Source: Propionibacteriales bacterium
Lineage (GTDB): Bacteria; Actinomycetota; Actinomycetes; Propionibacteriales; Propionibacteriaceae
Length of the DNA stretch: 30,095 nucleotides
Reading direction: 5' to 3'
Assembly (NCBI GenBank): GCA_017882655.1
Contig: JADGPB010000001.1
Span: forward strand, 1-30,095
Below, in pieces: positions 16,576 through 24,057 of this stretch. Within the stretch, counting starts at the first letter, position 1. Each line of letters opens with the position of its first letter. Below the pieces are notes generated by a model, which worked only from the letters and a program-made list of their open reading frames with translations, was not told the origin of the DNA and ran no database searches. A program made the position numbers and the translations under genes.

Positions 16576-17544
16576 CTAGGCGTCCTCTCGCAGGTGCGGG
16601 TTGCTGATGAGGTCGATGCCGAAGTTGATCAGGGTCAGCGCCATGACCAGGCCAGAGAGGACCAGGCCCGGCAGGAGCAGCCAGATCCACAGGCCCTGGG
16701 CGAGCGCGCCCTGTAGCTGGGCCTGGTACAGCATGGTCCCCCACGACACCGACTCCGTGTTGCCGAGGCCGAGGAAGGAGAGGCCTGCCTCCGCCCCGAT
16801 GGCGCCGGTGGCGGCACCGAAGAAGCCCGCCGCCACCAAGGACATCATCTGAGGCAATATCTCTCGGAAGATGATCGTGAAGGTGTTGTCGCCGGCGAAC
16901 TTGGCGGCTGTCACGAAGTCACGGTTCCGCAGGGTGATGATCTGTGCCCGCTTCCCGCGGGCCGGGCCGGCCCAACTGATGATTCCGATGATCAGGATGG
17001 TGAACCAGATGCTGCGCACCTCGGAGTAGGCCATCAGGGTGATGATGAGCGGCAACGTCGGGACGACGAGTGCGACGTTGGTGAAGAACGACAGCACGTC
17101 ATCCACCCAGGTGCCTTCGAGATACCCCGACACCAGGCCTATGAGGAGAGCGACCGTTGTTGCGAACAGGCCGCCGAACAGGCCGACGGTGAGCGACACG
17201 CGTGTGCCCCAGATCAGCTGGCTGAGGATGTCGGCGCCCTGGGTCGTTGTGCCGAGAAGGTGCGCCGAGCTGGACAGCTCGACGGGGTTGAATGTCAGGT
17301 TGTCGGCCCGGTACGGCGCGATCCACGGAGCGAAGACCGCAAGGAGGATGTACAGGCCGAGCAGGATCACGCCGCAGCGCGCCTTCTTCGACGACCAGAT
17401 CACCTGCCACCAGGCCGGGCCCATGGACTCGATCTCATCGATCTGAGCTTCTGCGCTTATGAGAAGACCTGGGTCGTCACTCATAGTGCTCGGCGGTGAG
17501 GAATCGATTCCCTCGACGGGCACGAGTGGTTGCGTGGGTGTCAC
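16576..17544 (-). CDS. ABC transporter permease, DppC/OppC type
   Basis: A 322-aa inner-membrane subunit with about six transmembrane helices and the binding-protein-dependent transport fold. The N-terminal cytoplasmic stretch (about residues 1-50) precedes the first helix GVILLGLYILLAVFAPWIAPY. The EAA-like loop RNRDFVTAAKFAGDN contacts the ATPase. It pairs with the DppB-type permease encoded just upstream, overlapping its stop by 4 bp (GTGA). GTG 17544 is supported by AGGAAGG about eight bases upstream; ATG 17484 lacks a Shine-Dalgarno. It is the third gene of the presumed operon (binding protein, DppB-type, DppC-type, ATPase, LacI). Confidence 0.93.
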   Translation of the reverse strand: MTPTQPLVPVEGIDSSPPSTMSDDPGLLISAEAQIDEIESMGPAWWQVIWSSKKARCGVILLGLYILLAVFAPWIAPYRADNLTFNPVELSSSAHLLGTTTQGADILSQLIWGTRVSLTVGLFGGLFATTVALLIGLVSGYLEGTWVDDVLSFFTNVALVVPTLPLIITLMAYSEVRSIWFTILIIGIISWAGPARGKRAQIITLRNRDFVTAAKFAGDNTFTIIFREILPQMMSLVAAGFFGAATGAIGAEAGLSFLGLGNTESVSWGTMLYQAQLQGALAQGLWIWLLLPGLVLSGLVMALTLINFGIDLISNPHLREDA

Positions 17545-18530
17545 GAACTCGCCTTCCTCGCGCGCGGGTCGAGAACGCCGTAAAGCATGTCCGCGATGAG
17601 GTTCGCGAGCAGCGTTCCGACGATGGTGAACAGCAGGAGGGCCTGCAGAAGCGGATAGTCCTTGCTCGTGGCGGCCTGACCCATGATGCGGCCCAGGCCG
17701 GGGTAGTCGAAGGTCTGCTCGATGAGCAGTTGCCCCCCGAGGATGCCGCCCAGCGCCATAGCGAAGCCGGTGATCGACGGCAGCAGGGCGTTGCGAGCGG
17801 CGTAGCGCAGGGCGACCTGCCGGTCGGGGACGCCCTTGGCCTTGGCCAGACGGATGTAGTCCTCGCCGAGGTTCATGATCATGGTGTTTCGCATCCCCAG
17901 GATCCAGCCGATGGGCGTCAGCAACAACAACACCGCCGCTGGGAGGACGGAGTGGTAGACAGCGTCGGCGAGAAACTGAGCGTTCAGGCCAGGGGTTGAG
18001 GCGTCGTAGCCGCCCGACGTGGGGAACCAGCCGAGAATATAGCCAAATGCGAACAACAGCAGCAGTGCGATCCAGAAGGCCTGCAGGGTCCCGATGAATG
18101 TTGAGCCCAGGGTCACGACAGAATCGAATACCGAGTTCCGCTTCCAGGCGGCCAGGGCGCCGAGAACCATGCCGACCACGAATGACAGCAGCATCGTGAC
18201 TCCGACGAGGATCAGCGTCCAGGGCAGCGCCTTCATGATGACAGTGGTCACCGGCGTCGGGAAGTAGGTGTACGAGACACCGAAATCGCCTCGGAGCAGC
18301 TGCTTGATGTAGGCGATGTACTGGTCGAACAGGGTCCCCCCTGGCGCACCGAGCATGGCGCGCATCGCCCGGATCTTGTCCGGGTCAAGCTCGGCGTCCT
18401 TGCCCGCGAGCTTCTTGATCATCATCTCGGCGGGGTCGCCGGGCTGAAGGCGCGGGATCAGGAAGTTGAGCGTGACCGCCGCCCAGAGGGTGAGCAGGAA
18501 GTACCCGACTCGGCGGGCGAAGTAGCGCAT
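17541..18530 (-). CDS. ABC transporter permease, DppB/OppB type
   Basis: A 329-aa inner-membrane permease. It starts with the family-typical MRYFARRVGYFLLTLW helix, followed by a long periplasmic loop and about five further helices. The EAA motif EDYIRLAKAKGVPDRQV and the C-terminal LIEQTFDYPGLG are diagnostic. I chose ATG 18530, preceded by AGGG six bases upstream, although the frame opens further upstream at 18623. It is separated from the binding-protein gene by 167 bp holding a strong hairpin, which probably lowers permease expression relative to the binding protein. It overlaps the DppC-type gene by 4 bp. Confidence 0.94.
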   Translation of the reverse strand: MRYFARRVGYFLLTLWAAVTLNFLIPRLQPGDPAEMMIKKLAGKDAELDPDKIRAMRAMLGAPGGTLFDQYIAYIKQLLRGDFGVSYTYFPTPVTTVIMKALPWTLILVGVTMLLSFVVGMVLGALAAWKRNSVFDSVVTLGSTFIGTLQAFWIALLLLFAFGYILGWFPTSGGYDASTPGLNAQFLADAVYHSVLPAAVLLLLTPIGWILGMRNTMIMNLGEDYIRLAKAKGVPDRQVALRYAARNALLPSITGFAMALGGILGGQLLIEQTFDYPGLGRIMGQAATSKDYPLLQALLLFTIVGTLLANLIADMLYGVLDPRARKASS

Positions 18531-18641
18531 CGTCAACCCTTTCCGGCCGTCAACGGCACCCGAGCTGAGGCGTCTTGCGGCGTTCTGGTGGGAATGCATC
18601 CGGCCGGAGCCGGGGAGCCGCAAGAGAGCGCGGCCCGGGTG

Positions 18642-18674
18642 GCGGGGCGCCGCCGGAGGAAATCGGCGCCCCGC
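18642..18674 (-). terminator. Strong intercistronic hairpin (attenuator or mRNA-stabilising)
   Basis: A perfect 11-bp GC-rich stem (GCGGGGCGCCG at 18642-18652 paired with CGGCGCCCCGC at 18664-18674) with an 11-nt loop lies between the binding-protein stop and the permease start. There is no U-run after it on the minus strand. It is therefore better read as a partial terminator or 3'-end protector that lets the binding protein be made in excess. Confidence 0.65.
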
Positions 18675-18697
18675 GTGGGGGATTCAGCTCGGCGCGC

Positions 18698-20395
18698 TCA
18701 CTTGGCCGACTTCAGTCGCGTCATGATCATCAGCATCTCTGAGTTGGTCGCGTACGGGTCGGCCTCGCTGGGCCAACCCACCGCCTTGTCAGTGCGGTAG
18801 ATCATGCGGGCCGGCGCGTAGAACAGCGGTGTCACCGGGGCCTGTGTGACCATGACGTCGACCAGTTGGCCCACGAGCGACTTCTGCTCGGCCGGATCCG
18901 TGGAGCCCGACAGCTTCGTGACAATCGCATCCGTCGCAGGGTTGCTGTACCTACCGACGTTGGAGCGTACCTCGGTCTTCGTCGGGAACAGGCCGCTCGA
19001 CAGCTTCGCACCGAGGTTGCGGGCGACCTCGCAGCCGCCGTTCAGGTACTCGATCAACGCGTCGAAGTTGCCGCTCTTCTTCTGCAGGTCGACGGCGTCC
19101 GGCGGGCTGGTGATGAGCTTGGCGTCCAGCTTCATCTCTTTCAGGTTGCGGACGATGATGTCGGCGGCGCCCTGGTAGTCGATCCAGCCGGCCTGCACCG
19201 AGAAGGTCACCGGCATTGCCTTGCCGTCCTTGGTGGTCCGGAAACCGTCGCTGCCGACGGCGTATCCTGCAGCGTCCAGCATCTGGTTGGCTTTGGCGGT
19301 GTCATATTTCAGCACCGTGTCGGTGTTGGCCATGGCGTCGGGTAGCAGCGCCTTTGCGTATGGCAGCTTCAAGCCTGTTTGCGACGCGACACCCATGACG
19401 CCGTAGGTGGCCTTCTGGGTCATCTGCTCTTTGTCGAACCCTTGGCTGACGGCCACCCGGAATGCGGAGTCGTTCCATGGCGCCTTCGTCAGATTCGGGG
19501 TGAAGACGGTGCTGCCGGCCGGGGCGTACCAGAAATGGTTCAGTTCCGGATCCTTGGCCTGGAAGGAGTTGGCTGGATTTGGAATCTCGCCCCAGTACGC
19601 GTCCAGCTGGCCCGACGTCAGCTTCAGGGCGGCATTGGTTGCGTCGAAATTGCCCGCAAGGACCAGGTGGTTGATCTTCACCTTGTCTGCCTGCCAGTAA
19701 TCCTCGCGGCGATCCAGGACGAGTTTCCGTCCATTGTACGAGCCGACCTTGAAGGGGCCGGTGCCGACGGGCTTCGTGTCGACGTATTTCGACGGATCGC
19801 CGACGCTGCTCCACACATGTTGGGGCACGATCTTGGCGGTGATCAAGCTGTCGAACTTGGCGGCGGCATTACCGGTGAAGTCGATGACGACCTTGTTGCC
19901 GTCGACAATGACGGATTTGGCGCTGCCGCCAAAGGTGTCGCTCCACAGGCCGATGTCGTCCAGCGCGGGATACTGCTTCTTCATGTTGAGCGTGAACGCC
20001 ACGTCCTCCGCCGTCAGTGGCTGGCCGTCCGACCACTTGACGCCATCGCGGATCGTGAAGGAGAGCTTGGTCGGACCGTCCCACTTGTAGTCGGTGGCAA
20101 GCCACGGAACGACCTGACAGTTCATGGAACTGCGGATCATCAGCGGCTCATAGAAGTACGTCTTCGACGTCGAGCTCGGCGACCAAGGATTGTAGTTCTC
20201 GATGCCGGCGACGTTGTCCGCCACCTCGGCGGGCAACGTCAGCTGCTCGATCATGTTCTCGGTGCCGTTCCGGTTCACTGATCCGGACGCGGCCGGGCCA
20301 GCATTGCTCTGGGTAGCCACTTTGCCGGAGCAGGCGCCGAGGGTGAGCGCACCGGACAAGACAAGAGCGGCCGCGAGCGTCCATCTGCTCTTCAT
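18698..20395 (-). CDS. ABC transporter solute-binding lipoprotein, SBP family 5
   Basis: A 565-aa extracytoplasmic binding protein that captures the substrate for the permease pair. Residues 1-22 form a lipoprotein signal with lipobox L19-G20-A21-C22 (cleavage before C22). The mature part shows family 5 features: YEPLMIRS, FTIRDGVKWSDGQPLTAEDVAFTLN and PVGTGPFKV. The length is normal for the family. ATG 20395 has GGAG about nine bases upstream; the frame is open to 20581 but that extension has no signal character. It is the first gene of the transporter operon and divergent from GH94. Family 5 proteins bind peptides, nickel or oligosaccharides; neighbouring glycoside enzymes argue for the last. 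Confidence 0.94.
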   Translation of the reverse strand: MKSRWTLAAALVLSGALTLGACSGKVATQSNAGPAASGSVNRNGTENMIEQLTLPAEVADNVAGIENYNPWSPSSTSKTYFYEPLMIRSSMNCQVVPWLATDYKWDGPTKLSFTIRDGVKWSDGQPLTAEDVAFTLNMKKQYPALDDIGLWSDTFGGSAKSVIVDGNKVVIDFTGNAAAKFDSLITAKIVPQHVWSSVGDPSKYVDTKPVGTGPFKVGSYNGRKLVLDRREDYWQADKVKINHLVLAGNFDATNAALKLTSGQLDAYWGEIPNPANSFQAKDPELNHFWYAPAGSTVFTPNLTKAPWNDSAFRVAVSQGFDKEQMTQKATYGVMGVASQTGLKLPYAKALLPDAMANTDTVLKYDTAKANQMLDAAGYAVGSDGFRTTKDGKAMPVTFSVQAGWIDYQGAADIIVRNLKEMKLDAKLITSPPDAVDLQKKSGNFDALIEYLNGGCEVARNLGAKLSSGLFPTKTEVRSNVGRYSNPATDAIVTKLSGSTDPAEQKSLVGQLVDVMVTQAPVTPLFYAPARMIYRTDKAVGWPSEADPYATNSEMLMIMTRLKSAK

Positions 20396-20457
20396 TGAAA
20401 CATTCTCCTTCTCAACCCTCGTCATTGGGGGGGAGGATCCCGAGGGCCCTTGGGCAC

Positions 20458-20486
20458 AGAGTATGGCCGGCGGGACCCAATGGCTA
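20458..20486 (-). promoter_or_regulatory. Predicted promoter of the binding-protein operon
   Basis: On the minus strand TACTCT (20463-20458) lies 17 bp from TAGCCA (20486-20481), a 4/6 match to the -35 consensus. Transcription would start near 20451, leaving a leader of about 56 nt with a good Shine-Dalgarno. The -35 element lies inside the palindrome at 20479-20492. Confidence 0.45.
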
Positions 20487-20492
20487 GGCATT
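20479..20492. promoter_or_regulatory. Candidate LacI-type operator on the -35 of the transporter promoter
   Basis: AATGGCTAGGCATT is a 14-bp palindrome broken only at one symmetric position (AATG-n-CTAG-n-CATT). It covers the predicted -35 hexamer of the binding-protein promoter, where a bound repressor would block RNA polymerase. It lacks the central CG common in LacI operators, so the assignment is tentative. Confidence 0.4.
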
Positions 20493-20500
20493 CTGGCCCT

Positions 20501-20512
20501 GAAAGAACTTTC
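20501..20512. promoter_or_regulatory. Second dyad in the divergent promoter region
   Basis: GAAAG-AA-CTTTC has perfect 5-bp arms around two bases. It is similar in shape to LacI-family operators, which typically have CG at the centre instead. It lies 9 bp from the palindrome at 20479-20492, on the side away from the binding-protein gene. Confidence 0.35.
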
Positions 20513-20570
20513 TGTGCGGCGCGGAACTATTTCCACAAATGGGTGAAACTGGTTCCTCAGCAGGCCTGGC

Positions 20571-20591
20571 CTGGTTTCCACGAGAAGCCAG
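20571..20591. promoter_or_regulatory. Inverted repeat just upstream of the GH94 gene
   Basis: CTGGTTTC (20571-20578) and GAAGCCAG (20584-20591) match at 7 of 8 positions around a 5-bp centre, giving a 21-bp dyad. It lies 4 bp before a TAGACA box (20595-20600, with TGC just before it), a weak -10 candidate placed six bases before the GTG start of GH94. It could be the operator for the rightward transcript. Confidence 0.35.
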
Positions 20592-20606
20592 TGCTAGACA
20601 TGGGAC

Positions 20607-23600
20607 GTGCTCCAATCATCCAGCCGCGTGTTACGACCACCCTTGGAACTGACCTCGGGGGATGCCCATGCTGAGTTCACCTCAGCAATGTCACCGACGC
20701 GTTTCGACGTAGCTGGCCTGAGCATGATTCTTTACCCTGCCAGCCATTTCGAGGCTGGGCTGACCGGGCTGTACCTCCGGCCGCGGGAGAGCGGCGCCCC
20801 CGCTGTCCCGATGCTCGGCCCGGCATCAGAAGGAACAACGTCGATGGCGGGTGACGCCATCGTGCGTCGCGGGCGCCACGGCGCCTTGGAGTGGAGCGTC
20901 GAGTTCTCCTTCGGCCCCGGCGGCCACGACTGGCGTTGGCAGGTCGGGCTGCACAACCGGTCAGGGAAGGCCTTGGCGTGCGATCTGGTCGCAACGCAGG
21001 ATTTCGCACTGGCACCCTACGAAGTGGTCAGAACCAACGAGTACTTCGTAAGTCAGTACTTGGATCTATCCGTCATCAGCGATCCCGAGTTCGGCAACGC
21101 TGTCGCCGTCCGGCAGAACATGCCGGGCGATCGTCAGCCTTGGGCGGTCCTCGGCTCTCTGGGCCGCGGTATGGGCTGGGCGACTGATGCGCTACAGCTA
21201 CGGACGCTGCGGAACGGACGACCGGTCCTGGACGTGTCGCACCTCCCGTCCAGGCGCCTTCAGCACGAGCACACGCTAGCCGCTCTGGCTTCCGACGAAC
21301 TGAACGTCGGCCCTGGTGAAACGGTCTTCGCTGGCTTCTTCGGTGCCTTCGTCGAAGACCACCCGGACGCCACTGGCCCCGCGGACGCCGACCTGGTCCG
21401 GCGGGTGCACGCCGCATCACGGGAGCGGGCCCGAGGTGAGGCGTCACCGGATGACGCCGGCGAACCGGGCAGAGGCGACGCGAGCGCCCCCGAGACCGAC
21501 AAGGGTGTTCCGCGAGGGACCATCTTCGACTCCCCCGTGGCACCCGCGTCCCCTCTGTCGGACGCGATCGCGGAACGCTGGTTCCCAGGCAGCCGAGACC
21601 TCGTCGAGATCGCACCCGACGGGTCGGCGTGGGCGTTCCGGACGGAGTCCGGCGAGCACGTCACGGCACGGGAGAAGGAGTTGTCGGTCCTGCGCCCGCA
21701 CGGCCAGATCCTTCGGACGGGCGACGGGATCACCCCCGAGGCGGGCACACTCACCTCGACGATCTGGATGCGGGGCGTCTTTGCGTCCCAGGTCACCGCG
21801 GGGCACGTGAGCCTTGGCGGGTTGGTTTCCGGCGACCGCACCTACCTCGGTCTGCAGGACGCTCACGGTCTGCGCGCCTTCGTGCGGCGAGCCGGCGCTT
21901 GGGAACTGCTGGACGTCCCGACCGCCTGGACGCTCGGGCTCGATGGTGCGCGATGGCTGTACGACCTGGCCGGCTCCGAGGTGGAGGTCGCCACCAGGGC
22001 CTGTGTGGACGCCCACCGCCTTGAGTTCACGATCCGCACCGTCGGCGACATCGACCTCATACTGCTGGCCGTTCAGCTGGCGCTCGGCGCCGACGACGGA
22101 CAGACGCCCGAACGCGTCACCATCGAGGGCAGCGGCCCGGTTGTCGCCGCATCCGGAGGCGGACGCATCCTGCGCCTGGATTTCGGCGACCGGGACGTCG
22201 AGTACGGCGGCGACGAGCTTCTGTTCGCCGATGGCGAGAGCCGCGACCTGCCCTGGCTGTGCTGCGCTCTCGACGCCCCCGGCGAAACGGCATTCTCTCT
22301 CACCTCCGGGGTGGCCGCGGCGGACGCCGGGCCCGAGCCGTTACGGCAGCCCGCCCTGTGGTCCGAGCTGCGCGCCGGGCTCGGCCTGGCCGGAACCGCC
22401 CGCGACGAGAACGTCGTCACCTTGGACGCGATCCTTCCCTGGTTCGCCCACGACGCCCTGATCCACTACCTGTCGCCGCGCGGACTCGAGCAGTACACCG
22501 GCGGCGCCTGGGGCACCCGCGACGTCTGTCAAGGCCCGGTGGGCCTGCTCACCGCTCACGCGCACGACGACGCGCTACGCGACGTCCTGCTGCGGGTCTT
22601 CCGCGACCAGAACGCGCGCGGGGACTGGCCGCAGGCCTTCGACTACCTGCCCCCCGACGGCGAGATCGGGCAGCGGGACGCCCACGGCGACGTCGTCTAT
22701 TGGCCCCTGCTCGCCCTGGGCGACTACCTACTCACCACCGGCGACACCGCGCTGCTGGCCGAGGAGCTGCCCAGCCGCGGCGACGGCGCCCGGACGCCAC
22801 CGGCGCCGATCGCGGAGCACGTACACCGGGCTATCGAGCACATCGAGTCGACCCTCGTCCACTCCACACCGCTGCCTGCGTACGGCCACGGCGACTGGAA
22901 CGACTCGCTGCAGCCGGCCGACCCCAAGCTGGCCTCGCACATGGTCTCCACCTGGACAGCCACCCTGCAGTCCCAGGCGCTCAGCCGGCTGGCACAAGGC
23001 CTCGCCGCCGCCCGCGCGGAGCCCGAGCTCGGCGCGCGCTGCGCCGAGCTGGCGGCCGCCACGCGCGCATCCCTCGGCGAGCTGCTGCTCGCCGACGGCG
23101 TCCTGTCCGGATACGCGGTGTTCGACCAGGACCCAACCACGCCGGAACTGCTTGTGCACCCGCGAGACCACCGGACCGGACTCACGTACGGCGTCCTTCC
23201 CTGGGTCCACGCCATCGCGGGGGATCTAGTCTCCCCCGAGCGGGCGCGCCATCACCTCGACCTGTTGCACGCCCACCTGTGGGGTCCCGACGGCGCCCGC
23301 CTGTTCGACAAGCCGCCGGTCTATCGCGGCGGCCCGATGGAGGTGTTCAAGCGCGCGGAGGCGGCGACGTTCTGGGGCCGGGAGATCGGCCTGATGTACA
23401 CCCACGCCCATCTGCGCTACTGCGAGGCGCTCGGCCGGGTCGGCGACGCGCAACGGCTCTGGGACGGCCTGCTGCTCGCCGTCCCGCTCGGACTGAGTGA
23501 TCGGGTACCGGTGACGCGCCCACGCCAGACCACCTGCTACTACTCCAGCTCTGACGCGGTCTTCGCCGACCGGGTTCAGGCTGGGGAGCAGTACGCCGAC

Positions 23601-23963
23601 ATTGCCCGCGGCGCGGTGCCGCTGGAGGGGGGCTGGCGCGTCTATTCGTCGGGCCCAGGGTTGTTCCTGCGGCTCGTCGTCGAGTGCCTGTTGGGCGTCC
23701 GGCGCCGGTCGGACGCTGTGGAGGTCGACCCCGTCCTGGCCCCCAGCCTGGACGGCCTCGAGGCCCGAGTGCCCTACCCGGGCGGCCCGCTGACCCTGCG
23801 GTACGCGGTGCGCGGTCCCGGCCACGGTGTGCGGTCGGTGCGAGTGGACGGCGTCGACGTCCAGACAACCCCCCTGATCAACCCCTACCGGACGCCCGGT
23901 GTCGCGGTTGCGAGCAGCGCGCTCCGCCCGGGGTCCGTAGTGGACGTGGAAGTGGGGCGATGA
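20607..23963 (+). CDS. GH94 family glycoside phosphorylase (possibly 1,2-beta-oligoglucan type)
   Basis: A 1118-aa cytoplasmic enzyme expected to cleave a beta-glucoside with phosphate, releasing a sugar 1-phosphate. It has the GH94 plan: an N-terminal beta-sandwich beginning LELTSGDAHAEF, a linker, an (alpha/alpha)6 barrel and a C-terminal beta cap. YGHGDWNDSL (759-768) holds the catalytic-acid aspartate (probably D763). The C-terminal TCYYSSSDAVFADR, GGWRVYSSGPG and INPYRTPG stretches, and the length, resemble from memory the 1,2-beta-oligoglucan (sophoro-oligosaccharide) phosphorylases of Listeria and Lachnoclostridium rather than the shorter (about 800 aa) cellobiose phosphorylases. GTG 20607 keeps the conserved LTSGD strand; no Shine-Dalgarno is seen and it may be leaderless. 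There is no signal peptide. Substrate assignment is inference. Confidence 0.85.
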   Translation: MLQSSSRVLRPPLELTSGDAHAEFTSAMSPTRFDVAGLSMILYPASHFEAGLTGLYLRPRESGAPAVPMLGPASEGTTSMAGDAIVRRGRHGALEWSVEFSFGPGGHDWRWQVGLHNRSGKALACDLVATQDFALAPYEVVRTNEYFVSQYLDLSVISDPEFGNAVAVRQNMPGDRQPWAVLGSLGRGMGWATDALQLRTLRNGRPVLDVSHLPSRRLQHEHTLAALASDELNVGPGETVFAGFFGAFVEDHPDATGPADADLVRRVHAASRERARGEASPDDAGEPGRGDASAPETDKGVPRGTIFDSPVAPASPLSDAIAERWFPGSRDLVEIAPDGSAWAFRTESGEHVTAREKELSVLRPHGQILRTGDGITPEAGTLTSTIWMRGVFASQVTAGHVSLGGLVSGDRTYLGLQDAHGLRAFVRRAGAWELLDVPTAWTLGLDGARWLYDLAGSEVEVATRACVDAHRLEFTIRTVGDIDLILLAVQLALGADDGQTPERVTIEGSGPVVAASGGGRILRLDFGDRDVEYGGDELLFADGESRDLPWLCCALDAPGETAFSLTSGVAAADAGPEPLRQPALWSELRAGLGLAGTARDENVVTLDAILPWFAHDALIHYLSPRGLEQYTGGAWGTRDVCQGPVGLLTAHAHDDALRDVLLRVFRDQNARGDWPQAFDYLPPDGEIGQRDAHGDVVYWPLLALGDYLLTTGDTALLAEELPSRGDGARTPPAPIAEHVHRAIEHIESTLVHSTPLPAYGHGDWNDSLQPADPKLASHMVSTWTATLQSQALSRLAQGLAAARAEPELGARCAELAAATRASLGELLLADGVLSGYAVFDQDPTTPELLVHPRDHRTGLTYGVLPWVHAIAGDLVSPERARHHLDLLHAHLWGPDGARLFDKPPVYRGGPMEVFKRAEAATFWGREIGLMYTHAHLRYCEALGRVGDAQRLWDGLLLAVPLGLSDRVPVTRPRQTTCYYSSSDAVFADRVQAGEQYADIARGAVPLEGGWRVYSSGPGLFLRLVVECLLGVRRRSDAVEVDPVLAPSLDGLEARVPYPGGPLTLRYAVRGPGHGVRSVRVDGVDVQTTPLINPYRTPGVAVASSALRPGSVVDVEVGR

Positions 23964-24025
23964 GCCGCCCAGACGATCGTCCCTGGCTGGTCGTGGTCGG
24001 CGACCGGAGTGGTTCAACTCATTGA
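23960..24025 (+). CDS. Possible 21-codon ORF between GH94 and GH35
   Basis: ATG 23960 overlaps the GH94 stop as ATGA and opens a 21-codon frame (begins MSRPDDRPWLVVVG) ending at TGA 24023-24025, 32 bp before the GH35 start. It could serve as a translational relay or be a remnant of a longer gene. There is no clear Shine-Dalgarno and no family is recognisable, so it may be chance. Confidence 0.2.
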   Translation: MSRPDDRPWLVVVGDRSGSTH

Positions 24026-24057
24026 CCACGGGTCACCGACAGGACGGAGGACGGACG

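Noticed and set aside
18531..18623. Upstream extension of the DppB-type permease frame to 18623
   Set aside because: The extension lacks a Shine-Dalgarno and membrane character. ATG 18530 has a good ribosome site and the conserved N-terminal helix.
20544..20550. Shared TGAAACT between the divergent sugar promoter (20544-20550) and the lacI-type promoter (minus strand 14568-14562)
   Set aside because: A 7-mer shared across a few hundred bases on both strands is expected by chance, and it is not part of a matching dyad in both places.
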